Assembly: GCF_000733475.1 (NCBI RefSeq)
Contig: NZ_JPFK01000009.1
Location: 124,001-188,000, forward strand
Reading direction: 5' to 3'
Source of the DNA: Mangrovimonas yunxiaonensis
GTDB lineage: Bacteria; Bacteroidota; Bacteroidia; Flavobacteriales; Flavobacteriaceae
DNA: 64,000 bases
Below the pieces are notes generated by a model. It saw nothing but the letters and a program-made list of their open reading frames with translations. It had not been told where the DNA came from and did no database searches. Both the position numbers and the translations under genes were made by a program. Shown here one piece after another: positions 23,720-33,191 of this stretch (within the stretch, counting starts at the first letter, position 1; each line of letters starts with the position of its first letter).

Positions 23720-25378
23720 TTATACTGATGATTTATCCTTTTTCAACATTGAAACAACTATATATATCCCTAGAAATAATGAAATTGTAAAACCTAAAAA
23801 ACCAAGAACAGGTATGTTATAAATTTTAGGGGGCATGTCTGCTAATACTAGTATTGCAGAACCAATTGAAAGTGCTGCTAAAATTATTGCTATTACTAGA
23901 CGATCTACTGTACTTGCAACTAACTCAATACCTTTTATCTTGTGCGATACTTCTATATCGTTCTCTTTAATTTTGTGAACTAGAGATTGTATTTCATTAG
24001 GTAAATCCCCTAGAAGTTCTGAAATATTTTGTAGTCTTTTTATACCTTTGACAAAGGTATATTTTGGGGAAAGTTTTTTTTGAATAATCTCAATAGCATA
24101 GGGTTCTATTATTTGATAAACATTAATATTTGGGTTTAATTTTCTACCTATACCTTCAATTAATGCAATCCCTTTCATTAAGAGATAAACGTAATCAGGA
24201 AATTCTACTTCATTTTGTTTAAATATTTCTTTTAATTTTTTTGTAATTAAGGTTAAGTCAATATTATTTAATGAAGACTCATCCACAATTTCAAAAATTT
24301 GATAAACATCTCGTTCTAATTGTTTTTGATTTTTTACAGAGTATGTTATTGCTATTTTTTTTAGTGTAGATATTAATTTTTTAGCATCCTTATTTATAAG
24401 ATATTGTAAGAAATCTTCGATATGCTCGATATCTGAAGGCATTAACCTTCCCATAATACCAAAATCTATAAAAGAAATCTCTCCTTTGTATGTTACAAAA
24501 ATGTTTCCTGGATGTGGGTCTGCATGAAAATAACCATTCTTTAATACTTGTTGCATATACATATCAAAGCCTACCATAGCTACTTGATTAGTATCAAACC
24601 CTTGATTTTCTAGTGAAGATATGTCCGTAATCTTAATGCCTTCTATAAATTCTAAACACAGAATATTATTATTAGACAAATGCTTAAATGTTTTATGCAC
24701 ATACAAGTTTTCATCTTCTTGAAAATCTTTTCTGAAGCGTTCAATATTATCGAATTCTTGCAAGAATGAAAGTTCTGTATGGATTGATTTTTCAAACGTA
24801 TGAACAATTTTATATAAATTTATCTTCTTACTTTCTGCATTATAGTTTTCGAGTATTTTGGCAAGGTCTTTCATTATTAAAAGATCTGCTTCTATTGTTT
24901 CTTGAATTTTTTCTCTTTTTATTTTTAAGACTACTTTTTCTCCTGTTTTTAATTGCGCTTTAAAAACTTGGGATATTGAAGCTGTTGCAAAAGGTTTTTC
25001 ATCTATAGATTCAAAAAAATCATCTGGGTTAATTTGTAATTCTTTACCTATTTTTTCTCTTACATTTATAAAATCTTCGCCAGCATTATTTTGAAGTTTT
25101 TTTAATTCTGCGGTAAGTTCAGAGGGTAATAAATCATCTCTATCACTAAATAATTGCCCTAATTTTATATAAGTTGGTCCCAAATCTGAAATAGCCATTC
25201 TAATACGTGCATAAACAGAAAGTGATTTTATTCTATCTATTTTTTCATTTGCATGAATAAATTTCTTAGGTATTATCTTGTCGATACTACTATGTGAAAT
25301 AATATCTTCGAATCCATATTTTGAGAGTACCGAAGCTATTTTAATAGTTCTAGTTATTTTATTAGTATTATTTCCCAT
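23720..25378 (-). CDS. ABC1/UbiB (AarF) family atypical kinase
   Basis: 552 aa, normal for the family. The signature KxGQ motif is in GPTYIKLGQLFSDRDDLLP; the Ala-rich nucleotide loop ATASISQVFKAQL, the LKIKR lysine, FHADPHPGNIFV and FIDFGIMGRL follow. Two membrane helices end the protein (about 490-510 and 520-545). UbiB-type proteins are membrane-bound ATPases that help extract or move isoprenoid lipids such as quinones. A second copy on an island suggests a role in lipid handling tied to the neighbouring MscS, patatin and acyltransferase genes rather than in basic quinone synthesis. Confidence 0.9.
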   Translation of the reverse strand: MGNNTNKITRTIKIASVLSKYGFEDIISHSSIDKIIPKKFIHANEKIDRIKSLSVYARIRMAISDLGPTYIKLGQLFSDRDDLLPSELTAELKKLQNNAGEDFINVREKIGKELQINPDDFFESIDEKPFATASISQVFKAQLKTGEKVVLKIKREKIQETIEADLLIMKDLAKILENYNAESKKINLYKIVHTFEKSIHTELSFLQEFDNIERFRKDFQEDENLYVHKTFKHLSNNNILCLEFIEGIKITDISSLENQGFDTNQVAMVGFDMYMQQVLKNGYFHADPHPGNIFVTYKGEISFIDFGIMGRLMPSDIEHIEDFLQYLINKDAKKLISTLKKIAITYSVKNQKQLERDVYQIFEIVDESSLNNIDLTLITKKLKEIFKQNEVEFPDYVYLLMKGIALIEGIGRKLNPNINVYQIIEPYAIEIIQKKLSPKYTFVKGIKRLQNISELLGDLPNEIQSLVHKIKENDIEVSHKIKGIELVASTVDRLVIAIILAALSIGSAILVLADMPPKIYNIPVLGFLGFTISLFLGIYIVVSMLKKDKSSV

Positions 25379-25413
25379 TATGATTTATATGTTTTGTTTT
25401 GCCTATTATAGAT

Positions 25414-26520
25414 TTAACTTGAGCTTTGTGTTGTTTGTGAGACCTTATCTTTAAAAACCAAAGTGCGATGTGGAAACGGTATTTCTATACCTTCTTTATC
25501 AAAACGTTTTTTAACACTTTCGTAGAGATCACATTTCATTGCAAATGCTTCTTCAAAATTGTTTGCCCAAGCCCAAGCTCTTAAAGTAACCTCAGAATCA
25601 TTTAAACCAATAACACGTACCTTTACTTTTTTTTCATTATTATATTTATCTAATTCACTTCTATTGTCTATCAAATATGGATGGCTTTCACATTCTTCTC
25701 TTATGATATGTTTTGCCAAATCGATGTCGCTGTCATAAGAAATACCTATTTCAATCCATTGACAACACTTGCGTTCCCCTAAATCATAATTGACTAATTT
25801 TTCTTTGTTTATAATGGCATTAGGAATTACTATCATCTTATTTTCATAATCTCTAATTACAGTATGGCGCAATGTAATGTCAGTAACGGTACCTATCATG
25901 GTTTGATCTACCTTAATAATATCTCCTATCTTAAAAGGCTTAAACGAAACAATAAAAAAACCGCCTATAAGGTTTGCTAGTGCTTCTTGAGAAGCAACTC
26001 CAGCTATAATAGCAATAATACCTGCTCCACTTAAAACGGTTTGAGCTATATCTCTTAATGATGGAAAAGCTAGTATTGCTAATAATGTTCCAAGAAAGTA
26101 AACACAAACAATTGCTACATACCTTAAAAACTTATAACTTGTAGCATCTTGTTGTTGTGCTGTCTTTTCTTTTATTTTTTTAGAAAACCATAATTGCACA
26201 AAAGAGGCTATTACTAGGGTTAGCACTGCAATAACACCCAAATACAAGACAAGGAAAAAATTGGTTGTGGCCGTCTTATAATGTTCTTCATCGATAAAAA
26301 TAAAAGCAAGAGCCATAATCCCTAAGACGATCCAAAGTGCATTTAAAATACGTTTGGTTAAATGGATTGTTTTTGGGTCTTCATTAGGGTATTTTTTAAG
26401 CGCTAGCTTTTCAAGTTTATTGTGCAATAATTTTGTTAAAAAACGTAAAAACACCACCACAGCAATTACGATAAACATATAAAAAATGGACTGCTTATAG
26501 TTGTTGTAAAATTCTATCAT
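25414..26520 (-). CDS. MscS-family small-conductance mechanosensitive channel
   Basis: 368 aa with three to four N-terminal membrane helices (about 12-30, 55-78, 83-105 and 130-150). The pore helix and beta domain have the family pattern: GIIAIIAGVASQEALANLIG, then GFFIVSFKPFKIGDII, GTVTDITLRHTVIRDYENK and IVIPNAIINKEKLVNYD. MscS channels open under membrane tension and let solutes escape during osmotic down-shock. It lies 35 bp before the ABC1 gene on the same strand. Confidence 0.9.
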   Translation of the reverse strand: MIEFYNNYKQSIFYMFIVIAVVVFLRFLTKLLHNKLEKLALKKYPNEDPKTIHLTKRILNALWIVLGIMALAFIFIDEEHYKTATTNFFLVLYLGVIAVLTLVIASFVQLWFSKKIKEKTAQQQDATSYKFLRYVAIVCVYFLGTLLAILAFPSLRDIAQTVLSGAGIIAIIAGVASQEALANLIGGFFIVSFKPFKIGDIIKVDQTMIGTVTDITLRHTVIRDYENKMIVIPNAIINKEKLVNYDLGERKCCQWIEIGISYDSDIDLAKHIIREECESHPYLIDNRSELDKYNNEKKVKVRVIGLNDSEVTLRAWAWANNFEEAFAMKCDLYESVKKRFDKEGIEIPFPHRTLVFKDKVSQTTQSSS

Positions 26521-26565
26521 ATGGTTTTGTTATTATGTCTTAGATAACTTCATAGAATTTTGAAG

Positions 26566-27093
26566 TTATTTTACTATTAATTTTTCTACTACATTTTCGC
26601 CGGTAATAAAATCTTTTCCTGAGAACAAAACATATTTAGCTTTTGTTTTTAGGGAAGTTGAACCTTCTTTAAGTTGAACAAACATGCTATCTAAGTATAG
26701 TTTACACTTGTTTATAGTTACATAAACTCTAGGTTTTTCTTTATCACTAAAAGTGAGATAGAATTTTAACTTTGATGATGCTGCCAAATGCATTTCTATA
26801 AGATTTGGCGCAATTAATTTCGTAATCATTCCGTAAGCAAATTGCTTTTGAATTTTATTCAATGGTTTTTTAGCACCGTCTTCTGTATAGACTATTCTAT
26901 ACTCATTAATTGGATTCTCAGTGCTAATAAAATCTCCTTCCATATTTGCATCATATACATAAGTATTATAGTTATTACTATGTTGTATATAAAAAAGTCT
27001 TGATGCTGTTTTTTCAGGTACCGGGTAATTTTCCTGTGAAAAGAGGATGGAATTAATAAAAAAGCAAAAGAAAAAAGAAAAAAAAGTTTTCAT
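26566..27093 (-). CDS. DUF4833 domain-containing exported protein
   Basis: 175 aa from the ATG at 27093, chosen because it begins a signal peptide (MKTFFSFFFCFFINSILFSQ); the longer frame to 27228 runs into the patatin gene. The DUF4833 pattern is visible: RLFYIQHSNNYNTYVYDANM, then NEYRIVYTEDGAKKPLNKIQ and KQFAYGMITK. The function is not known; it is an envelope protein of about 17 kDa after cleavage. Position between patatin and MscS suggests an envelope lipid role. Confidence 0.75.
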   Translation of the reverse strand: MKTFFSFFFCFFINSILFSQENYPVPEKTASRLFYIQHSNNYNTYVYDANMEGDFISTENPINEYRIVYTEDGAKKPLNKIQKQFAYGMITKLIAPNLIEMHLAASSKLKFYLTFSDKEKPRVYVTINKCKLYLDSMFVQLKEGSTSLKTKAKYVLFSGKDFITGENVVEKLIVK

Positions 27094-27130
27094 ACAAAAT
27101 TCTATTTGTTTGTTTTCAATAGAAAATAAA

Positions 27131-27895
27131 TTAATCAAGGAAACGTAACAATTCATTCTTTTTTTCTTTAGCATAAACATACCCAGTCTGGTATATTTCA
27201 TCTGCTTTTTTGAAATCGAAAATTCCATAGTCTCTAATACTTGGTGGTTCTATATATACATCGCATTTATATTTTTGAGTTTCTACAGAGTTGCCAATTG
27301 CTATTTGAACTGTTCTTTCAATAATTTGTTTATAACCTATTTTACCTTCTATGGTGTTTATGCGATTTACATTGACGCCAATAATTTTATCGACTTTACC
27401 TTCTAAAATATTTACAGGAAAATTATTTAAAATACCACCATCACTAAGGTAGATTCCTTCAAATAAAACAGGTTGAAAAACCAATGGTACACAACAAGAA
27501 GCTTTTACAGCTGTGGCTAATGAACCTTCATTAAAAATTTTTAATTTTCCGTTATTCAAATCTGTTGCTGTGATAAATAATGGAATTTCTAATGACTCCA
27601 ACGTTTCCTGAGCAATATGTTTTTTAATTATATTCTCGAATATATCTGTTGAAAATAATCCTACACCTTGTCGTTTAAATAGGCTTGAATAATTAAAGAA
27701 TTTTTCAGATTTTCCTATTTTAAAAATTTGTTTAGGCTCAAAGCCTGCTGCATAAAATGCTCCAACTAAAGCACCTGCGCTTGTACCAGAAATAACAGAA
27801 GGTTTTATGCCTAACTCTGTTAAATACTGTAACACGCCAAGATGTGCCATACCACGAATACCGCCTCCAGAAAGTGCTAAACCTAGTTTACTCAT
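27131..27895 (-). CDS. Patatin-like phospholipase (RssA type)
   Basis: 254 aa. The catalytic elements are complete: oxyanion loop G10-GGIRG-15, nucleophile elbow G37-TSAG-41 (Ser39) and Asp152 in SDGGILNNFP. No signal peptide, so it should act in the cytoplasm or at the inner membrane face. It would hydrolyse acyl esters of phospholipids, the opposite reaction to the acyltransferase in the same cluster. It is 52 bp after the coiled-coil gene and 37 bp before DUF4833. Confidence 0.9.
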   Translation of the reverse strand: MSKLGLALSGGGIRGMAHLGVLQYLTELGIKPSVISGTSAGALVGAFYAAGFEPKQIFKIGKSEKFFNYSSLFKRQGVGLFSTDIFENIIKKHIAQETLESLEIPLFITATDLNNGKLKIFNEGSLATAVKASCCVPLVFQPVLFEGIYLSDGGILNNFPVNILEGKVDKIIGVNVNRINTIEGKIGYKQIIERTVQIAIGNSVETQKYKCDVYIEPPSIRDYGIFDFKKADEIYQTGYVYAKEKKNELLRFLD

Positions 27896-27906
27896 TTTAT
27901 TATTTT

Positions 27907-27946
27907 AAAACAACCCTTGACGTTTTAATGACAAGGATTGTTTTTT
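27907..27946. terminator. Hairpin between coiled-coil and patatin genes
   Basis: AAAACAACCCTTG and CAAGGATTGTTTT can pair with one mismatch around a 12-base loop; the T run is stronger on the plus strand. On the transcribed minus strand it may act as a processing site or partial terminator within the operon. Confidence 0.4.
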
Positions 27947-27947
27947 A

Positions 27948-28448
27948 TTATAGAGACTTAAACGCTTTTTTTAAATGTTTGTAAGATTGTGATACTTCTT
28001 TTTTAAAGTTGTCCAACTTTTCTGTAGCCTGTTCTTTTTCCTCATCAAGTTTTGAAGCAAATTCTTTGAATTTTTCGGTAGCTGCTTCCATACTATTCTT
28101 ATATTCTTGTGTTAGTTCAACTTTTTTTCCTGATATGTTTTTTTCCAAAAGTTCTAGTTGTAACTTGGATTTTTGAGAAATAGCATTAAATAATTGATTT
28201 GTTCTTTTAGTTTGAGGGCTATTTTTAATACTTTTCTTCGCATCATTAATAGCATTAACAATATTTTTCTTTTGCGTTTCAAAAGCTTCTTTTGAATAAG
28301 TAACATCTTCATCTAAGTGTTCTTCAATTTTTTCTAAATTGTTTTTTATAAACACCTCTGTTTCTTTAAGTTCGTGAGCTAGTTCAATTTTAACTTCATG
28401 AATATTTTTCTTTAAATCTGCTTTTGCCTTTTTAAATTCATCATTCAT
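27948..28448 (-). CDS. Coiled-coil protein (possibly the 3' part of a nonsense-split gene)
   Basis: 166 aa, almost entirely charged heptad-like helix (FKKAKADLKKNIHEVKIELA, KLDEEKEQATEKLDNFKKEV); no signal or membrane segment and no recognised family. It looks like an apolipophorin/PspA-like or scaffold protein. The frame is open upstream of its ATG for ten further sensible codons (AVQVSLGKAE) to an in-frame TAA at 28479-28481, and beyond that for 26 more codons from an ATG at 28559. The gene may therefore originally have been about 203 aa. Confidence 0.65.
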   Translation of the reverse strand: MNDEFKKAKADLKKNIHEVKIELAHELKETEVFIKNNLEKIEEHLDEDVTYSKEAFETQKKNIVNAINDAKKSIKNSPQTKRTNQLFNAISQKSKLQLELLEKNISGKKVELTQEYKNSMEAATEKFKEFASKLDEEKEQATEKLDNFKKEVSQSYKHLKKAFKSL

Positions 28449-28478
28449 TTCTGCTTTACCAAGAGAAACTTGAACCGC

Positions 28479-28559
28479 TTAACGGTCTAATTCTTGTTGA
28501 TCTTTTATTAGCTTTTCAGCTATTCTTACTCTAATTGGTTTTTGTGATTTTTTTTCCAT
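28479..28559 (-). pseudogene. 26-codon 5' fragment in frame with the coiled-coil gene
   Basis: MEKKSQKPIRVRIAEKLIKD followed by QQELDR and TAA. It is in the same frame as the 27948-28448 gene (37 codons apart), and the codons between the stop and that gene's ATG read as good protein (AVQVSLGKAE). A single CAA or GAA to TAA change would explain the split. Alternatively it is a genuine 26-aa leader. It starts 29 bp after the TolC stop. Confidence 0.4.
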
Positions 28560-28588
28560 TTTGTTTATTTTTTAAGGTTAATCTTTTT

Positions 28589-29869
28589 TTATTTAAAATC
28601 TCCAATTGCTTTTTTATAATTGGCTTCACTTATTCGATAATTTGCTTTAGCATCAATAACGTCTGAATATGCTTGCTGCCAAAGCACTTGCGCTTCCAAA
28701 ACATCTTTTCCCGTTACGGTTCCAACATCAAAGCGATCTTGATTTAATCTTAAATTTTCATCAGCTTGTTGTAACGATTTTTCTGTAATTTCAACTTTTT
28801 GTATTGCCTGTTGAAGCTCTAAATAGGCATTTTGAATTTGAAGTGACAATAATTCTTCGGTTTCTTCCAATTCTAATTTTTGTGCTTCGACTTTGAATTC
28901 TTGTTCCTTCACTTTTTTCTTTCTGCTTCCCCAATCAAATATGGGTATATTGACATTTAACAAACCGTAGTAAGAGGTTAAATCATTACTTCCATCTGTG
29001 AAATTAATTTGTTTGCCATTAGCATAGATTCCGCTTACATTAAGTCCAATTGTTGGCTTTCTGTCAGCTTCTAAAATTTTAGATTGTAACTCTTCAATTT
29101 CAACAGCTTTTTTAAGCATTTTTATTTCTGGTCTATTATCAATTGCTGTTGATTGTGAAACTTCATCTAATAAAATAACATCATTACTAATTGTATCCTT
29201 TACTGAAAAATCTATGTTAGACATACCTGTTAATTGTGACATCTTCAGTTTTAGCAGTTTAAGCCCATCTTTTGCTTTTGTTAAATCTAGTTCTGCCTGG
29301 TTTAACTGTACTTGTACACGTAAAACATCGTTTTTATATATAATACCGGCATTGTATGAGTTAGTTAAATCCTTTAATAATTCTGTTAATAACGCTTTAT
29401 ATTTATTAGCTAACTCTACTTTGCTTTTTACATTTATTATTTGCCAATACGTTGTTTCAACATTTAAAAGCACTTCGCTATCTGTTAGTTCTTTTTGTGA
29501 AGTATACAAATCCACTGCTGTAGAACTCATTTGTTTAGCCGTGTTTATTTTACCACCCGCATAAATTACTTGAGTAACTCCTAAAGAGGCGTTTGCGAAA
29601 AACTCTGGCAGTAATGTATTTAATGGGTCTCCAACATGAACTCCCATACCACTTGCTTCTACGAAGGGTTTGTCTGATGCATAAACCGATGCCTTCGCAG
29701 CTTTGGCTGCTTCAATGGTCTTATCTGCTTTTTTAATTTTTTTATTATTAGATAAGGCCATTGATTTTGCTTCTTCTAAACTCAACAACCTATCTTGGGC
29801 TATAGCCTGGTGAAAAATGGTAAAAACCAGCAAAAAAACTATTGATAGCGTATATTTATATGTACTCAT
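28589..29869 (-). CDS. TolC-family outer membrane efflux protein
   Basis: 426 aa with a signal peptide (YTLSIVFLLVFTIFHQAIAQ). Two related halves with long coiled helices are typical of TolC (SLEEAKSMALSNNKKIKKAD; NAYLELQQAIQKVEITEKSL, then RFDVGTVTGKDVLEAQVLWQ). TolC trimers form the outer membrane duct of RND and ABC pumps. The gene follows the RND pump gene by 107 bp on the same strand, so it completes a tripartite efflux system. Confidence 0.9.
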   Translation of the reverse strand: MSTYKYTLSIVFLLVFTIFHQAIAQDRLLSLEEAKSMALSNNKKIKKADKTIEAAKAAKASVYASDKPFVEASGMGVHVGDPLNTLLPEFFANASLGVTQVIYAGGKINTAKQMSSTAVDLYTSQKELTDSEVLLNVETTYWQIINVKSKVELANKYKALLTELLKDLTNSYNAGIIYKNDVLRVQVQLNQAELDLTKAKDGLKLLKLKMSQLTGMSNIDFSVKDTISNDVILLDEVSQSTAIDNRPEIKMLKKAVEIEELQSKILEADRKPTIGLNVSGIYANGKQINFTDGSNDLTSYYGLLNVNIPIFDWGSRKKKVKEQEFKVEAQKLELEETEELLSLQIQNAYLELQQAIQKVEITEKSLQQADENLRLNQDRFDVGTVTGKDVLEAQVLWQQAYSDVIDAKANYRISEANYKKAIGDFK

Positions 29870-29976
29870 AATTTGTTTTAAGTTTTTCTAAAAGAACTAT
29901 AGAAACTACTGCTTTATATAAAAAGAGGGATTATTGCTATTAATCTTTTAAAACAGTAGTCCTATAGTATTCTTAT

Positions 29977-32900
29977 TTATTTCTTGATTCGTTTTTTTAA
30001 TTTATGCTTCATCACTTCTAATTTGCGAAGTGTTCTACTCTTCTTTTTAGGTTTATACAAGATGGTTTCAAATACTTCTGCATTAGGATGAGGATGTACT
30101 TCATCTGGTTGAGGATTAACAAATTTGTAATAGAGTATAGGTACTATAAATAAGGTTAATACCATAGAAACTATTAAACCAACTGCTAATACACTTCCTA
30201 AAGGTGCCCATAGCGGTGATTTACCCACTATCATTGGAACCACACCAATAGCTGCTGCTGCAGATGTTAAAAAGATTGGACGCATTCGTCTTTTACCTGA
30301 AGCTTTAGCTGCTGCTTTTACGGTATAACCGTGTTCTAATACCAATTCATCTGCATAATCCACCAAAATAATTCCGTTTCTTACTACGATACCAATTAGA
30401 CTAATAATTCCCATAAAGGCCGTAAAACCAATTGGATTCCCTGTAAGTAACAGCCCCAAGAATGCTCCTAATAAACTCAACGGAAATGTTGCTAAAACAA
30501 TTAATACTTTTGTAAAATCCTTAAATTGAAATAAAAGCACTAAAAAGATGAGAATTAAACTTATACCTAAAGAAGCCATCATGTGTGGTGCAGTTTCATT
30601 AGTGCTTTCGTACTCACCTCCATAGTTGATTGATATACCTTCTGGTAATTGTAATGCATTAATTTTAGGCATAATGCCATTCTGTATTGTGGCTGCTTTT
30701 ATGCCCAATTGCGCTTCAGCTCTAACCGTTAATGTTCTTAAACCATTTCTATGTGTAATAGCTCCTGTATGCCATTCAGGTGTAATGTCTGCCACTTCTC
30801 TTAAAGGCACTTTTGTACCAAATACTGTAGGTATGTTTAAAGCTCCTAAATCGTTAAAGTTTTCACGGTTTTCAGCATCAAAACGCAAAAGAATATCAAT
30901 AGCTTTATCTCCTTCATATAGCGTAGAAACTGGATACCCTTTTAAGCCTGCTCCCAAAGTTTGCGAAACCATTGCATTTGTTACTCCTAAACGATTTGCC
31001 TTATCGTCATTTAAATTTACTTTTACTCCATAATAATCATCTTGATACGATGTTCTTACCCAGTTTGTACCTTTTGCTTCTTCTAAAATTGTTTTTACTT
31101 GCTCAGCTACTTGTTTTTGTTTAATTAAATCCTCACCTACAATTCTTACTTCAACAGGTGCCGGTGTTTCTTTCATTGAAAGTTGTCTTATACGTATATA
31201 ACCATCTGGAACAAAACCTTCGAATTTTTTAATGTACTCATCTGCCAATTCTTGTGTGGCTTCTTTACCTGTTGTAGTTATAAATATTTGGGCAAAGTTT
31301 TTACGAGGAAATTCTGGTGCATACGTAGAATGAAATCTTGGGGAACTAGTACCAACAAAACTAGCTACACCCAAAACTCTTTCATCTTGTTTTATTTCAT
31401 TCTCAACACGTGTTACTACATCTTCCGTTTGTTTTAAATTTCCTCCATTAGGTAACCAAACTTCTATGTTAAACTGATTTCTTTCTGCAGTTGGAAACAA
31501 TTCCTGCTCTAATCCCATTGCTACTAAAACTGCTAATACAACAGATAAAAAACCAATAAATAATGTTGCTTTTGGCCATCTAAAGCTATAATCTAGTGCA
31601 TTGTTAAATACATGCTGCAACCTATCTAACATACTTTTTTTATCTCCATCACTTACCTTGTGTTTTAATCCTTTTTTTATAAAGACATAGCACATATATG
31701 GTGTTAACAATAATGCTACTAACAACGAAGCAAATAGTGCAACAGCAACAGCAATAGGTAAAGCTTGTATAAATTCCTTAGCTAAGCCATTTAAGAAAAA
31801 AGCTAATGGTAAGAAAGCAAAAATAATTGCCATGGTTGCTGTAAAAATTGGCACCATTAATTGAGTAGCACTTTGCCAAGCAGCTGTCCATCTATCTTCT
31901 CCTTCATCTAATTTTTCAATGTAATTATCTACAACTACAATGGCATTATCCACTACCATACCCAATACTATAATTAAGGCTGCTAATGTTACCTGATGAA
32001 TTTCTATACCAATAACATTTAAAACTCCAAATGTTATAACAATAGCTATAGGACATGCCACTGCCGAAACTATTGCCACCCTGAATGGTAATAACAGAAT
32101 TACCACAATAATTACTGCTACAATTGCAATAACAAATTCTAGCATAAAGTGGCTAATACTTCCTTTTACAACTGAAGGCTGATCTACAATAGTAGTAACT
32201 TGAACATCTTGAGGTAATTGTTTTTTTACTTCATTGATTTTTTCTGTTATTTTCTCTCCAAATTGGACGATGTTATTACCTGGTTGCATCTCTACAGTTA
32301 ACATCATTACTTTTTGATCATCAACTTTAATAAAGCTTGACACTTCTTCGTAACGACGTTCAATAGATGCCACATCTTTTAAGCGAACCACTTTACCATC
32401 TGGACTACTATACACAATTTGATTACCTAAATCAGCTTCATTTTTATATTGATTTTTGGCAAAAACAGAGACCTCAGAATCTTCTAAAGTAATACCACCA
32501 GAATATCCAGTATTATTTTGCATTTGAATAACTTGAGCAATAGTTGAAAAATCGAAACCATATTGTTTCATTTTTTCGTCTTGTACCGTTACGTAAATCT
32601 GCTGTTTTTGTCCTCCATAACGTTTTATTTTTGATGTTTCGTTAATGGTTTTTAAACCATCTTCTAACTCATCTAAATATGTTTCAATTTCCGCATAACT
32701 ACGTCCTGGTGCGGAAACTGTTATCATTTGAGCTACAACATCTCCAAAGTCACTATTTACTATTGGGCCAATCATTCCTTGAGGAAGTGTGTAATTTTGC
32801 CTAAATGTGGTATTTAAACCATGTTGTAAAGTCGCCCAAAACCCATCAGTATCTATGACATTTTCATTCAATTCTACAGTGATAACAACTTGGCCTTCTT

Positions 32901-33177
32901 TGGTTTCTGATATTGTTTTTTCCTTTCTAACCTCCTCAAAACCAAATAAAAACTGTTCAATCTGATTGGTTAATTGTTGTTCTACCTGCAACTCGTCTGC
33001 GCCAGGAAAAGCTGCTATTACCAAACCTTTACGAACCGTAATTTGTGGATCTTCACTTCGAGCCATAGTCGCTAAAGCATATATTCCCAAAATCATTAAC
33101 AATATCGTAAGTACAATGGTTACCTGACGGTATTTCATTGCAGCCTCTATAAAGTTTATTTTTACTTTTTTCATCAT
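29977..33177 (-). CDS. RND-family efflux pump inner membrane protein (HAE1/AcrB-like)
   Basis: 1066 aa, full length. Twelve membrane helices in the usual 1+5+1+5 plan with two large periplasmic loops; helix 4 has the proton-relay GMVVDNAIVVVDNYIEKLDE motif, and the second repeat has GIVVRNGILLVDYADELVLE-like sequence in the matching place. Sequences such as PQGMIGPIVNSDFGDV resemble pumps of the drug/hydrophobe class. It likely exports antimicrobials, dyes or lipophilic compounds with proton motive force. It starts 14 bp after the adaptor gene. Confidence 0.93.
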   Translation of the reverse strand: MMKKVKINFIEAAMKYRQVTIVLTILLMILGIYALATMARSEDPQITVRKGLVIAAFPGADELQVEQQLTNQIEQFLFGFEEVRKEKTISETKEGQVVITVELNENVIDTDGFWATLQHGLNTTFRQNYTLPQGMIGPIVNSDFGDVVAQMITVSAPGRSYAEIETYLDELEDGLKTINETSKIKRYGGQKQQIYVTVQDEKMKQYGFDFSTIAQVIQMQNNTGYSGGITLEDSEVSVFAKNQYKNEADLGNQIVYSSPDGKVVRLKDVASIERRYEEVSSFIKVDDQKVMMLTVEMQPGNNIVQFGEKITEKINEVKKQLPQDVQVTTIVDQPSVVKGSISHFMLEFVIAIVAVIIVVILLLPFRVAIVSAVACPIAIVITFGVLNVIGIEIHQVTLAALIIVLGMVVDNAIVVVDNYIEKLDEGEDRWTAAWQSATQLMVPIFTATMAIIFAFLPLAFFLNGLAKEFIQALPIAVAVALFASLLVALLLTPYMCYVFIKKGLKHKVSDGDKKSMLDRLQHVFNNALDYSFRWPKATLFIGFLSVVLAVLVAMGLEQELFPTAERNQFNIEVWLPNGGNLKQTEDVVTRVENEIKQDERVLGVASFVGTSSPRFHSTYAPEFPRKNFAQIFITTTGKEATQELADEYIKKFEGFVPDGYIRIRQLSMKETPAPVEVRIVGEDLIKQKQVAEQVKTILEEAKGTNWVRTSYQDDYYGVKVNLNDDKANRLGVTNAMVSQTLGAGLKGYPVSTLYEGDKAIDILLRFDAENRENFNDLGALNIPTVFGTKVPLREVADITPEWHTGAITHRNGLRTLTVRAEAQLGIKAATIQNGIMPKINALQLPEGISINYGGEYESTNETAPHMMASLGISLILIFLVLLFQFKDFTKVLIVLATFPLSLLGAFLGLLLTGNPIGFTAFMGIISLIGIVVRNGIILVDYADELVLEHGYTVKAAAKASGKRRMRPIFLTSAAAAIGVVPMIVGKSPLWAPLGSVLAVGLIVSMVLTLFIVPILYYKFVNPQPDEVHPHPNAEVFETILYKPKKKSRTLRKLEVMKHKLKKRIKK

Positions 33178-33191
33178 CTTATTCAGTTCTT

